A stretch of 27,191 nt of DNA from Gnetum montanum. Taxonomy: Eukaryota; Streptophyta; Gnetopsida; Gnetales; Gnetaceae. The stretch lies in contig MNCI01030949.1 of NCBI GenBank assembly GCA_015680685.1, forward strand, positions 1 to 27,191. The letters are read 5' to 3'. The stretch's first letter is position 1. Every line of letters begins with the position of its first letter. A program made the translations under genes and the position numbers. Positions 1 through 10,019 of this stretch are shown here, one piece after another. The notes under the pieces were generated by a model. That model was not told the DNA's origin. It saw only the letters and a list, made by a program, of their open reading frames with translations, and made no database searches.

Positions 1-1213
1 GCAAATTTTTATTTCCCCAAATTATTTTTGATGGTTGGAAAATCATAATTGGGGTAAAAACAGAGAGAACAATAATTAAATATACATGAATGGTAGTGAA
101 AAATAAATCATGGAAAAAGCCTCAAAGTTAAAAAATCAAGGTTGATTTCATCGGCATACATGCAACGATGTTAAAAATCAAATCTATTAAAGCTTATAAA
201 CCTTACACTTTAGAGATTCGATGTTAAGTTAAAATCAGTTTTAAACAATTTCATAAGTTACATGATGCGCCATTAGACATGGAAAACGCTCATTCTGCAA
301 GCAAAGATTATTCTAAATCAGATGCAGTGTTCTAAATCATGATGGATGAAACTAATGAGGCCATCAATGAGTTAAAAAAATATCTATGAAAAATTGGATT
401 CTTGGAATGCCGTGATTTCCAGATGTGTGCAACAGAATAATGTTACAAGCCACGGTTACAGAATTCTCCAATGCTGGTATATCAAGGCACTAAATTTGAC
501 CATGATTTTATAGATTTGTGGATCACTGTGGCTTTTATGAGATGGACAATGTGCCTCTTCAATCCACCCATTTTGGCAGTATCTGAGACCATGGTAAACT
601 AAGAAGGGTTATTGTGATTTGTGTTTGCAGCTCCCCTACTTCGTCTAGGCAGCAAGAATAAAGGGCAGCTATCATGAAGGAATTGAAGGCGTTACCAACC
701 GTTGCTACCATGGTAGGAAAAGATGATTTCCTTGGAAGATTTTTTGTGAAAGTTCCATGCGTGATGGTGGGCTACCAGAGCAGTGCAGTGATGTCAGTCT
801 GCAAGGAGAAACGGTGCGCATGCAGAGGCATTAGGCTGCAAGTGGCGTATTGAGCGTTCGTAATTCAAACGATGGTAGTTGCAATTCCTGATAAGGGTTC
901 CACACATACCTGATGTAAAAAAGCAGCTTGATGATTATCAAAAATGAAAACCTACCTCTATTCCTGTACACATCATTTGAATCTCCGCCATACAAGCCAA
1001 ACCCTGCCGAGATCCCCATCCCATTGAATTCAAATAGGTGACGTTGGCAGCATCACTAGAGCAATAGAAACCAACGAAACAAGAATAGCTCTAGCATTGA
1101 TGGCGTTGACGATGAGCAAGGCGTGGGTGATAGCAGTAGCATTACGTGTTTGATGACAATGGCTGGAAAATGGTGCCTGGCACAACCGGTTCATGAAAGA
1201 TCCGTTGGTAGAA
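1..1213. other. AT-rich left flank with possible exon debris
   Basis: No intact gene is visible. A 59-codon plus-strand frame begins with ATG at 674, just after a splice-acceptor-like TTTGCAG at about 624-630, and runs to a TGA near 850. It begins MKELKALPTVATMVG and I do not recognise it. A second open stretch on the plus strand (about 1040-1153) contains RIALALMALTMSKAW, also unrecognised. Together with the PPR-like scrap upstream, these suggest remnants of one or more host genes, but this is inference. Confidence 0.3.
386..441 (+). pseudogene. possible PPR-repeat scrap
   Basis: One plus-strand frame reads KLDSWNAVISRCVQQN. This matches the usual pattern of a plant organellar PPR protein repeat (…SWNAVISGCVQ…). 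Such proteins bind organellar RNA. Only about 16 residues fit. The frame then continues for about 30 codons without clear repeats and reaches a stop near 512. There is no start codon, no second repeat and no organelle-targeting peptide in view. It could be a decayed fragment of a PPR gene or a chance resemblance. Confidence 0.22.
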
Positions 1214-1214
1214 N

Positions 1215-1370
1215 ACACACTTGGCCACCATAGCTTAAATTGCTAATAACTTCCTCTAAAAGTTATAACTTCTAGGGTGGTTCTGAATTAATACACACTT
1301 GGCCACCATAGCTTAAATTGCTAATAACTTTCTCTGAAAGTTATAACTTCTAGGGTGGTTATGAATTAAT
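1215..1370. repeat. 78-bp tandem duplication
   Basis: Two direct copies, 1215-1292 and 1293-1370, begin ACACACTTGGCCACCATAGC and differ at about three positions. The single ambiguous base (N, 1214) lies exactly before the first copy, so copy number may be an assembly estimate. Downstream, CACTATAAAAGG (about 1430-1441) looks like a core promoter. The duplication could belong to the 5' part of an unidentified small LTR element. Confidence 0.8.
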
Positions 1371-3043
1371 ACTTCTAGATACTTGTAATACCCTTAACCT
1401 TTCATGATTATTATAACTACCCTAAGGTCACTATAAAAGGACCTTCAAAGGTAGAGATAAGGGGATTTTTGGAAGGCAAAAAGGTCAAGAAGAAGATATT
1501 GGAGTTTGTAAGATGGCTTGCTAAAGACATCAATTTGGCTACTTTGTTTTAATCCTATGAGTTCATTCTTCCCATTTTTCTTTAGTTACTTAGCTAATGG
1601 TTTAGATAGTATCGTGCTTGGCATTTAATTTTGGGATTTTTCCTAGGTTCTATTTTTGCACAATATTAGACTCCTGTTAAGATTAGCCATAGAAGATTTT
1701 ATGTTGTTGAAAAGCCTCAAGAGTAATCTAATAGTAATATCTTAATGAAATTGTCTATTTTCAGCATAGAAAATCTAGGAAAATCTTTGGTGTTTTGATA
1801 TGATTGAAATAACTTCAATGTTTTAAAGTGTATTGCCATGGTATTTCAATCCAAAAATTGTCAATTTTTTTAAGGCTCTGTTGAATACAATCTTCAACAA
1901 TTATTAAACTAGCCAAAATAGAGACCCATACTTTGTCATTTACATAGTAATTTTTGGTAATATAATAGGATTGTCTTTATGAAATAGTTTGTTGAGCTCA
2001 GGAAGTTTGAACAATACGTAGTTATTAAATTAGGAATATCTTTATTACAAAGTGTTTCCTCATGTCAATTATCTTATTTAAATATTTGAGATTTCACCCA
2101 AGTCTGCTTTCTTTCCTATCCTTTTCTAAGTCCATTGAATCTTGCTCTATTTCTAGTTTTCTTGTGGAACTTTCTCTCTAGGGAAAATTAGGAGTAGATT
2201 GCTAAAATTGTCCTCAAACGTTTTTGCAAAATTTTATTTGTTACAAGTAGCGTACTATAAGAACCATATAGACTAAGTCATTAAACAAAATAGGAATCTC
2301 GAACTCATAATATTTGACAAAGTTAGCTAAATCTCTTTTATGATAGCAGATTATAGTTTTATACACAACCTAACAATTTCAACATATGCAATAGCAAAAC
2401 ACATATTCATGTTTAGTATGTTTCATAACTACTAAGTTTATTTGGAGGTATTTAGGCCTTGGTATTACTAGAGTCTAGCAAGCACCTAAACCTTATTTGA
2501 AAACATTGGCGGTTTGGTCCCAAACGGTCACCAACACCCAGTAGCATTGATACAAGTTTAGGATGTGTATGGCAAGTGGGCCTGGATACTTATGTTAGGC
2601 TAATTAGTCTTAGAACCATTAGATAGCTAGATTAGATAGTTATCAACCATTTATCTTTTCATCCACACTTAGGCTAAATAAGTATAAAAATATAAATATA
2701 AACACATATCATATGCCTTAGCTCACACTTAACCATACATGAGAACCTACATAAATAAGAGCTAAGAAGAAAATGATCACATTTCCCCAAGTCACCATCT
2801 TTGTCCATAGGCATACTTAGGAGCTAAGTCCACAAAATTTTACCAAATCACTAGTGCACACTTGTAATTCATATGATTGGGTGTAGGAACAACTTGACAC
2901 TCATCACCATGCTATATAATCTATGGATAGTATAGCTGAAATATTTAGCATGGTTGCAACAATCATAGGTCATTATCTTCTAGTCACATTCGTAGTAGGC
3001 ATAAATAGTATGGTTAACTATGACTAAGATGTATGATAATGAT
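1371..3043. other. AT-rich intergenic sequence
   Basis: I find no coding frame of note on either strand. A TATAAAAGG box near 1434 followed by purine-rich sequence could be the promoter of a decayed LTR element, but no second LTR, primer site or ends can be shown. The stretch 2440-3043 directly precedes the target site of the large retrotransposon and is slightly richer in GC. Confidence 0.4.
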
Positions 3044-3048
3044 GTTAT
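3044..3048. repeat. target-site duplication, left copy (GTTAT)
   Basis: The five bases GTTAT directly precede the TG of the left LTR. The same five bases follow the CA of the right LTR at 20856-20860. A 5-bp duplication is normal for Ty3/gypsy integrase. It shows that both LTRs came from one insertion and fixes the element ends. Confidence 0.93.
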
Positions 3049-3679
3049 TGTAGCGATCGAAAATGTCGGCGACTGGAAAAACACCGACAGGCCATCGGCC
3101 GCTGACAGTCTTGACCCCGTTTCCAGGGGAGGGCCATGCTAGATGGGACGGAAACGGGGTGCCCTGAACGGTCTGGTCGATTAAACAGGGACTTAGTCGG
3201 TGTTAATATAACCTTTTGCAACGTGTTATTTGAAAACGAAACTGATATCGCAAAGTAATGCTTGAATGTAAAAGAGGCAGAAAACAATGTAAAATGCAAA
3301 TGGTAAGCAAGAAACAAAGTAAAAATGCAATTAGAAAAAATGCACCGCTTCGGAGCTACAACTCCGCTCTATCAAGGTGGATACAATCGGTTGCAATGCG
3401 CTAGGAAGTGCAGAGATCCCGAGGGTAACCAAGACGTGTACAGCGAGACGGCTATGTGCTTGAACGCGGACTCAGGCGTTAATAATGTGAAGTACTACCA
3501 AGGTGGTAGGAAATAGTAGAACGAAATGCCAACTAAGAATTCTAACTGTTTACAATGTCAAAATAGGAAGCTTACAATGCTCAAGGTTATAATGCTATCT
3601 TGCTTGCTTCTTAGCCAACAAAATCGTTAGCCGACTAGATTGCTCAGAAAATCAGAACCTGGACCTTGACGGTCATTGG

Positions 3680-3690
3680 GGTATTTATAG
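3680..3690 (-). promoter_or_regulatory. TATA box in the 3' LTR
   Basis: On the minus strand this reads CTATAAATACC, a good plant TATA box, conserved at the matching place in the other LTR (19943-19953). From this LTR, transcription would run leftward out of the element into the flank at 1-3043. Confidence 0.7.
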
Positions 3691-4052
3691 GGCTGAGGGG
3701 GTGTGAAAGATGCAATTTGGACGCCACATGCACTAGGCTTATGCTAACCTGTCTATGCTGCACATGCCTGCATGACCATTGGACGAGCCTACCACGCCGT
3801 AATTACAAACTTGCCACGTCGTAATTACGCTATCAGAGCAACGGTACAATTAGGTGAGGTGCATTAATGTCACGTAACTACTTGCCACGTTTTGCTATGC
3901 TTTGTAGCATAGCATGTTTGGCGTGGCATAGCATTTTGTTACACTATGCTACGCTACGCAGCGTAGCCATCTGTTTGAAGTAAGAAACTTGCGTTGAGTC
4001 ATGTTGCATGCATTAGAAACCTTTGGAGTGCACTAATTGTTTGTCGCATTTT

Positions 4053-4094
4053 TGCTACGCTATGCTACACTACGTAGTGTATCATAGTGTAGCA
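4053..4094. repeat. 42-bp palindrome, 3' LTR copy 1
   Basis: Two 21-base arms meet at TAC|GTA (4073/4074). The left arm is TGCTACGCTATGCTACACTA plus C. The right arm is its reverse complement with two mismatches, both G-T wobbles in RNA. The counterpart in the 5' LTR is 20331-20372. Confidence 0.88.
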
Positions 4095-4350
4095 ACTGGC
4101 CTTGGTCGCAAAAAACATCGCCCATCTGCAAACTTTGTCTTTTGCACTGCAAAACTTGCAAACTTGCTAATCCCGCCCTTTGAGTTGCCTTCTATCACTT
4201 TCACAAAATTGCTATGCCTCGCAGTGCCTTGTAGCTTAGTGTAGCGTAGCAGCAAACATGACTTGATTTTGCCAAGTTCGCCACTTTCTAATGGAAGGAG
4301 ACATTGCCGAAGGACTTGAAGTTAGGCAAGGGGGCTGATAGTCAAACTTT

Positions 4351-4392
4351 TGCTATGCTGTGCTATGCTGCGTAGCATAGCATAGCGTAGCA
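4351..4392. repeat. 42-bp palindrome, 3' LTR copy 2
   Basis: Again two 21-base arms, beginning TGCTATGCTGTGCTATGCTG and ending GCATAGCGTAGCA. It shares length and sequence plan with the palindrome at 4053-4094 and matches 20619-20660 in the other LTR. Confidence 0.88.
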
Positions 4393-4587
4393 CTATGCTT
4401 CTGCAAATGTCTTTTGAAGTTTTCTATGCTACACTGCATAGCGTAGCAAGACTTCTTGACTTAGAAAACTTGCCGAAGTGGACAGTCTGAACATCAGAGC
4501 ATCCATCTCCTGAAGAACTACCGTAACGCTACACGAATTGCAAAGGCTTGGTGAAGCAAGCATGCCTTTGAATTTTGGGGTGTTTCA

Positions 4588-4602
4588 TTGGCCCCTCTTT
4601 GT
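4588..4602 (-). promoter_or_regulatory. Polypurine tract
   Basis: Read on the minus strand, ACAAAGAGGGGCCAA ends directly at the TG of the 3' LTR. A purine-rich run here primes second-strand DNA synthesis in LTR elements. It confirms the minus-strand orientation of the element. Confidence 0.75.
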
Positions 4603-5642
4603 CAACGTCTAGAAGATGGGCTCGAGTGATGTTGATAAAGAAAACAAAACACCACGGAAGGCATGATGCTAACATTGCTGCTCTGTGAGTGTTAAGACAT
4701 CTCTTGGCTGCGCTTGAGAGTGTTGCATTGGTTTCCAGGCAAAGGGCAAAGATGAGGTTTAGCAAAGTCCCTTGTTGAAGTGCTCATGAGGGACTTGTTT
4801 GCGTTTTCATCTTTACTCTGACCTTTGACCTCATGTAGGATAGGTATTTCCTTCGCAGGATGACCTGTGTTACATCCGCGAAGGGTTTTGACCTACCTAC
4901 AGATGCTTCCCATGTGGTGAACTATGTTACACATGTCATGGAATTTGCACTCTGAAGTAGTCAAGCTAGTCGAGGCACTCACTTTGTGATGCCGTATTAC
5001 TTGCTGCTGTGGCCAAACTCACCTTTGGCCACACCCTGTAAGCACAACGGAGAGGGAAACAGTCATGATGCAAAGCGAGGGCAAAAGGTCTTGCTTGCTG
5101 CAGACGTTGTTGAAGCTCTTGGACACCCATGCTGGTGCATGGTATCCAAAGTAGGAAGGCTAGCAGCAGCCTTGGCAACATCATTGCGGTGGAGCTGGCG
5201 TCGATGGCATCGAGAGTTGCTATGAGTGCAGATGCTCTAGAATCCCTACCAAAGGCATGCATTCTCAGTTCAGCTATGGGATCAGCTACCACATAGCTAA
5301 ATGTCATGTGAGCCGAGGCGTTGGCAGGGGCTATAGGATGAGAATATTGTGGCTAGGCCACAATACTGCTGGAACTCCAGCGGCGGGCACTAGCCGAGGA
5401 ACTACCGCCATGGCGGTGCGTCGTGGCGGCGGTAGGTTTGGAGGGCTAGTCTAATGTCATACAACATCTCCCAAGAGTCAACATGATGCCAAGGATGGTG
5501 GCATTGCATGCGTTCCAAATCGTGTTCCCAGTGCATCGTGAACCACGTTCTGGAGCTGCAACGTCCCACACCCACATCAACACTATGCATGCTTATTCGA
5601 TGTGTACTTGATGTAGATGCATGCTAAGGATGTGACATGAAC
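4603..5642 (-). other. 3' spacer between repeat array and polypurine tract
   Basis: About 1 kb of GC-richer sequence between the integrase end and the 3' LTR. A 113-codon minus-strand frame (4966-5307, beginning MTFSYVVADPIAELRMHAFG) and overlapping plus-strand frames are open, but none resembles a family I know. Tat elements often have a long variable 3' untranslated region here, sometimes with extra open frames or captured host sequence. It could be either; nothing in it proves translation. Confidence 0.4.
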
Positions 5643-5955
5643 CTAGTTTAAGGTCTTGGTAGACCATGTGCTGGGTTAGGATCCCAGTAGATTGTTGTGC
5701 TGGTTTAAGGTCCCAACAGACCGTACATTCCAGTTTAATGTCATGGCAGACATGCCATGCCATTTTATAGTCATAGCAGACTAGCTATGCCAGTTTTACG
5801 TCATAGCGGATGGTTGCTACCAGTTTATCATCGTAGCGGATGCTGCTCGTTGTCGCTAGTTTAACGTCATTGCAGATGCTGCTTGATGTTTTTTCCAATT
5901 TAACATCATAGTGGATGGTGCCTGGTGCCATTGCCAATTTAACGTCGTAGCAGAC
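5643..5955. repeat. Tandem array of a TAGTTTAACGTCATAGCAGAC-like unit, downstream of pol
   Basis: About ten degenerate copies of a 21-23-base core start near 5643, 5673, 5700, 5731, 5761, 5790, 5821, 5857, 5896 and 5935, spaced mostly 30-39 bases apart. The core is (C)AGTTTAACGTCATAGCAGA. It is related to the arrays at 9589-9840 and 14692-14962. On the minus strand the last seven or so copies encode a repeated Y-D-V-K-L peptide (see findings). Hypervariable tandem repeats in the 3' untranslated region are known for Tat/Ogre elements. Confidence 0.82.
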
Positions 5956-5982
5956 AATGCTCGTTGCTTTTGTCTTCATGCT

Positions 5983-7140
5983 TCAGATGTAGTATGGCTT
6001 GAGGTACGAGTGATTCACCAGGTTGGCGAACTTGTTGACGTCCATGTCTGCTAGCTTGAAGGCTCCATTACCAAAGGCTTTAGTGACCATGTAAGGGCCT
6101 TCCCAGTTGGCTGAGAACTTGCTCACATGCTCACAGACAGCCTTGGGGACGAGGTCTCCCTTCTATACTGGCCGTCGATGCGGGTCTACATGGTGCTTTT
6201 GTTGTTGCTTGCTCTGGTAGTGCTCTATGCATCTCAGCATCTACGCGTGCTCCTCCTCTATTAAGTCAAGGTCAATGATCTGTGACTCGTTGTTATGGTC
6301 TTCACTTACAACATCCAAGAGGATCATCCAGAGTGACGGTACCTGCAACTCAAGAGGCAACACAGCTTCAGATCCATAAACAAGGCTATAAGGAGTCTTA
6401 CTTGTCACGGTTCTGCATGTCGTTCTATGGGCCCATAGAACATAGAGGATTTGCTCATGCCACCGCCTCCTTCTGTTTCCAAGCATCCACTTCAACAAGT
6501 TGATGATGGACTTATTTGTAGCCTTCGCCTATCCGTTCGCCTGCAGGTAGTATGAGGAGGAGAATGATTGCTTGATGCCTAGATTTCTACAGAAGGTTCG
6601 GGTTTCCGTACTACTAAATTGTGGTCCATTGTCGGTTACAATAGTCATTGGAAGCCCAAACCTTGTCACAATGTTGTTCAGGATGAAATGGTAGATTTGT
6701 TGAGACGTCATTTTCCTCAGGGGAATAGCTTCCACCCACTTAGTAAAATACTCAGTGGCGGTGATTATGAAGCTATGCCCTACAGAGAACTTAGGCGTGA
6801 TAGGTCCTATGAGGTCTAGTCCCCATCATTGGAAAGGCCACGTGTTTTTTGTTGGATGCAGGTCCATAGGTGAAACGTGTATGAGATTTATGTATCTTTG
6901 GCACGTGTCACATGTCTTGACTTTTGACAAGCAGTTGTGCTCCATGTGAGGCCAATAGTACCCTAGGCGTCTGATTTTCATAGCCATAGCCTTGGGTGCT
7001 ATGTGTCCACCACACAGCCCCTCATGTACTTCATTAACTACCTTCTATGCCTACTCCACATCCACGCATGCCAAAAATATCCTTTCATAGGAACATCAGC
7101 ATAGGGCGTCATTCCCCATGAGCGTATATTGCTGGGCACG
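5983..7140 (-). pseudogene. Integrase domain of pol, catalytic Glu lost
   Basis: Integrase inserts the DNA copy into the genome. Visible are a zinc-binding HHCC region (VHEGLCGGH ... CDTCQ), the catalytic core with WGLDLIGP (first Asp), IVTDNGPQFSS (second Asp) and QANG followed by a stop then AKATNKS. In relatives the residue after that Ala is the catalytic Glu; here the codon is AAG (Lys), a single G-to-A change. A GPY module (NWEGPYMVTKAFGNGAFKL) closes the protein. Stops also follow WPFQ, EEEHA and HRRPV. The enzyme is inactive on several counts. Confidence 0.9.
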
Positions 7141-7371
7141 CTTTCAGATTGCATCTCTCTGAGTATATGTCAGTCCACGTGGAGGTTCTCCATGTTGCAG
7201 GTAGGCTTTAATGTTAGCATACCACTCCTGGGTATCCGTGGCACTGATAGAGGCCACGTGTCCCACCTGAATGATAGGCTCAGTACATTTGACAATCGTA
7301 GTCAGCAAACTTGTAAACGAGTGTGGTGGAATGTTTAATGCAAGGGTGGCTAAGGCATCTGCCACAGTGTT

Positions 7372-7725
7372 CTCATTGTGTGCCATGTGCTACACATCTA
7401 TGGTTTCAAATTACTTAAGCATGTGTTTTGCTAGGTTGCAGTAGCGTTGCAGGTGCGTAGCTTTGCAGGCATAGACCTTGGTGATTTGATTCACAACTAG
7501 TTGCAAATCACTGTAGATCGCCAAGTGTTGTATGCATAGTGTTTGGGTAGTTGAGAGGCCTCTGAGTAGCCCCTCATACTCTACCACATTGTTGGTGCAG
7601 GGGAACACAAAATGATAAGCAAACGGGTGCATTTCCCCAAAGGGAAACGTAATGACAGCACTTGCACTACCTCCTTGCGATGTTGAAGCACCATCGAAGT
7701 GTAAAGTAGCTTCTAGGTGTGATGG
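7372..7725 (-). pseudogene. Second (archaeal-type) RNase H domain, Tat-clade marker
   Basis: A second RNase H lies between the first one and the integrase. Its catalytic acids are visible: LHFDGAS (Asp, 7693-7695), NNVVEYEGL (Glu), IYSDLQLVV (Asp) and ENTVADALA (Asp). It is followed by the typical Tat linker EWYANIKAYLQHGEPP. Among plant Ty3/gypsy elements this duplicated RNase H identifies the Tat lineage. Stops follow MLK and IDV, both at sites where relatives usually have Gln. Confidence 0.88.
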
Positions 7726-7949
7726 AACGATGTTGATAGTGTCAACATGCTCGTCTAGGAATTCAGGATCTATGATTGCGTGGTCGTCGACGGGTGAGGC
7801 CGTAAGATACGTTGCTATGGCTTGACCCTTAGTCGACGACTAGCTTACATAGTGTAGGTCAAACTCTATGGTTATTGCTTTCCATCAGGCTATCCTACTA
7901 CTTTCATACAGCTTTTTAGTTATAGCTCAGAGTATGTTGCTTTTGCAAA

Positions 7950-8260
7950 TGATGTTGACTGCATTGCGAAATAGATAGTGCCTCCACTTTTTCAACGCAA
8001 ACACTAAGGTAAGGCAATTCCTCTCTACTTCGTTGTATTTTTCCTCATGTGCTATTAATGCATGACTCAGGTAGTACATTGGTATCTCAGATCCATCGTC
8101 TCGTTTCTAACATAGCAGTGCTATGATAGATGTGTCAGAGGTGGCAAGGTAGATGAAGAAAGGCTTATTCCTTTGTGCCGAATGCACCGTTGGGAGGTGT
8201 GAAAGCTCTTCCTTCAAGTCGTCGAAGGCTTGTTGACACTGGATTGTCCACTCAAAGTCA
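7950..8260 (-). pseudogene. First RNase H domain of pol
   Basis: The sequence after RT reads FEWTIQCQQAFDDLK, FFIYLATSDTSIIALL, YYLSHALIAHEEKYNEVERN and LTLVFALKKWRHYL. This is the standard RNase H fold attached to Ty3/gypsy RT, which degrades RNA in the RNA-DNA hybrid. The usual first catalytic Asp position is altered, as is common in Tat elements, where a second RNase H is thought to take over. A stop follows IIALLC near 8107. Confidence 0.8.
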
Positions 8261-9111
8261 ACCCCTTTCTTTAGAAGATGTTGCATGGGGTGTAACTTGT
8301 CAGTCAACTTTGCTATAAACCTTCGAATGAACTGTACCCTACCTTGCAAGCCACATAACTCCTTAAGGTTTGTAGGAGGTGCCAGGTTGGCAATGGCCTT
8401 GACTCTATCAGGGTCCACCCTTATTCCAGCCTTTGATACCACGAACCCTAACATGCGTCCAATTTTCACATCGAAGACACACTTCTTAGGATTAAGGCAT
8501 AGATCATGTATTTAACAACATTTAAGGACTACACCTAGATCGCGTGGGTGATCAACTACCTCATTGGACTTGACTGCTATATCATCCACATAGTCATTTA
8601 ACGTTTCCAAGATGTAGTCATTGAAGATGTAGGTCATGGCTCACTGGTAGGTTGCTCAAGTGTTCTTAAGCCCAAAAGGCATCATGGTGTAACAGAAGAT
8701 TTCCCATGGGGTCATGAAGGTCATTGTTGGCTGATGATCCAGGTTGATGCGAATTTGGTTGTAGCTAGAAAAGCCATCCATGAAGGATAACAGAGCATGA
8801 CTAGCCATAGTGTCGATGAGTTGATTCATGCTTGGAAGTGGGAAATCATCTTTGATCATCGCCTTGTTTAGATCCCAAAAGTCTATGTAGATTCGTATTC
8901 ATTCCATTTTCTTAGAAACCACAACGATGTTGGACACCCATTCCGAATAATCAACTGTGTGAATGAAACCAGCTTGGTATAGCTTGGTGATTTCATCCTT
9001 TACAGCTAGTGCAATTTCTGGTTTGACTTTACAAGCCTTCTGCTTAACTGCCTTCATGCGTGAGTCTAGGACGATGTTGTGTTGTATCAGCCTTGGATCT
9101 AAACCCGGCAT
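8107..9111 (-). pseudogene. Reverse transcriptase domain of pol
   Basis: It copies element RNA into DNA in the cytoplasmic particle. Visible in order are the N-terminal MPGLDPRLIQH block, WVSNIVVVSKK, KDDFPLPSMNQLID, LSFMDGFSSYNQI (first catalytic Asp), FCYTMMPFGLKNT, and the active-site YVDD at 8592-8581 within LNDYVDDIAVKS. The connection to RNase H, with GRMLGFVVSKAGI and RFIAKLTDKL, is clear. All catalytic residues remain readable, but stops near 9116, 8898, 8655, 8640 and 8513 break the frame. Confidence 0.92.
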
Positions 9112-9465
9112 GTCGCTATACTACCATGCAAAGACTTTGATGTTGTCTTGTATAATCTTGGCTACGTTTTCATGTGTCTACGCTTCTAGGAGGGAGCTAA
9201 GCTTTAACATTTTCACTTCTCCCTTGGACGTGGTCACAGGCATCTCAACAAGAGGGTCCTTAGTTACATCCCCAACCTCTAAATTTATGGTTTGGACTAG
9301 ATGCTCGGGCCAGTCTTGGGATGCTTCTAAAGATGCTATGGTGCTAGCTGTGGTCGACCCCCAGTTGATTAGGTCTAGGTTCAATTGTCTCGCGAGCTTG
9401 CCATGTGGACCTTCTAAGGCTAAAGGTGTGGAGAGATCATGATGGATTTCCATTTTCCTCTTAAC

Positions 9466-9490
9466 CTGTCAAAACAAGACGAAAGCCTGG
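9466..9490 (-). promoter_or_regulatory. Probable splice acceptor in front of pol
   Basis: On the minus strand a pyrimidine-rich run CTTTCGTCTTGTTTTGACAG ends at 9466, and the pol frame is open from the next base. Ogre elements, in the same Tat clade, have an intron between protease and RT, and this is the expected place for its 3' end. The donor is unsure; a G|GTAAAA at about 15112-15106 near the end of gag-pro is one candidate, but it does not join in frame in the present decayed copy. Confidence 0.5.
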
Positions 9491-9588
9491 TTAAAAGGCA
9501 CCTATTGGTAGCAATTGTGTATAATGAAAAGTTGCAAAGCAATGACGAGATGTAACTAGCGAAGTATGATGTAGTGATTAAAATTTTT

Positions 9589-9840
9589 CTAGTTTAAAGT
9601 CATGGCAGACCATTATGGCATGGAGATGCAGAGCTACTAAAATAGGAAATGTAAAAATGTCGATGCTACTAGTTTAGCGTCATTGTGAACTGCGAAGGTA
9701 TAACAGATCGAAACATGCTACTTTAAGGTCTTTTCAGACCACGAAAGTTACAACTGCGCTGGGGTTTGCTAGTTTAAGGTCTTTTTCGACCGGTAAGAGC
9801 ACAACTATGCTACAATTGCTAGTTTAAGGTCTTTCCAAAC
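9589..9840. repeat. Tandem array of CTAGTTTAAGGTC units upstream of pol
   Basis: Five copies of a core like CTAGTTTAAGGTCTTTTCAG start at 9589, 9669, 9718, 9769 and 9819, the last four about 50 bases apart. The core is the same as in the array downstream of pol (5643-5955) and related to those at 14692-14962. It lies between the pol acceptor and the promoter of the antisense gene. Confidence 0.78.
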
Positions 9841-10019
9841 TGAGATAATTGAAAATATATTTTTTTGTTTTTCAAGAAACCAAGCCGTTAGCTTGAAGTG
9901 TGTCAAGGTTTTAATGCTAACAATGCTACGATGTCATGGCAAGCATGCTACACTGTACAGCACACTCCGCATTAAACGTAGAGAGAGAGTGGCAAGTTTC
10001 CCTTTTCACCATTACAGCC

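Larger units (their letters stand above)
3049..4587 (-). repeat. 3' LTR (left copy)
   Basis: It starts TGTAGCGATCG and ends GGGGTGTTTCA on the plus strand and aligns end to end with 19312-20855. As pol reads on the minus strand, this is the 3' LTR. It carries a minus-strand TATA box at 3680-3690, two 42-bp palindromes (4053-4094, 4351-4392) and further TGCTAYGCTA motifs around 3893-3967, 4231-4252 and 4425-4449. Short open frames inside it are not conserved as proteins between the two LTRs and I do not call them genes. Confidence 0.95.
5983..9465 (-). pseudogene. pol: pol polyprotein (RT, RNase H, second RNase H, integrase), stop-riddled
   Basis: A single minus-strand frame runs from a splice-acceptor-like CAG|G at 9466/9465 to the TGA at 5983-5985. 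The first Met is at 9453, but the frame is open upstream to the acceptor (VKRKMEIHHD). It encodes a Tat-type linker, reverse transcriptase, RNase H, a second archaeal-type RNase H and an integrase ending in a GPY module and the usual ...HSYLKPYY end. About 19 in-frame stops interrupt it, yet I find no frameshift in about 1,160 codons. Many stops lie where relatives have Gln or Arg, as expected from C-to-T decay. It is certainly not translatable as one protein. Confidence 0.92.

Noticed and set aside
3325-3516. 63-codon plus-strand frame in the left LTR
   Set aside because: The matching part of the right LTR does not keep the frame open, and the position is R-U5 of an LTR; it is chance.
4053-4392. 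CRISPR-like array from the repeated TGCTAYGCTA motifs
   Set aside because: This is a plant genome, the copies are palindromes at irregular spacing, and there are no spacers of even length.
8963-9442. 159-codon plus-strand frame over the RT start
   Set aside because: It is antisense to conserved RT and linker motifs and shows no protein similarity.
5983-9465. Stops in pol being repaired by U-to-C RNA editing
   Set aside because: Such editing is known from organelles of ferns and hornworts, not from nuclear retrotransposons; methylation-driven C-to-T decay explains the same pattern more simply. At least one stop (TGA at a usual Gly in KNTGATYQ-type context) would not be repaired this way.
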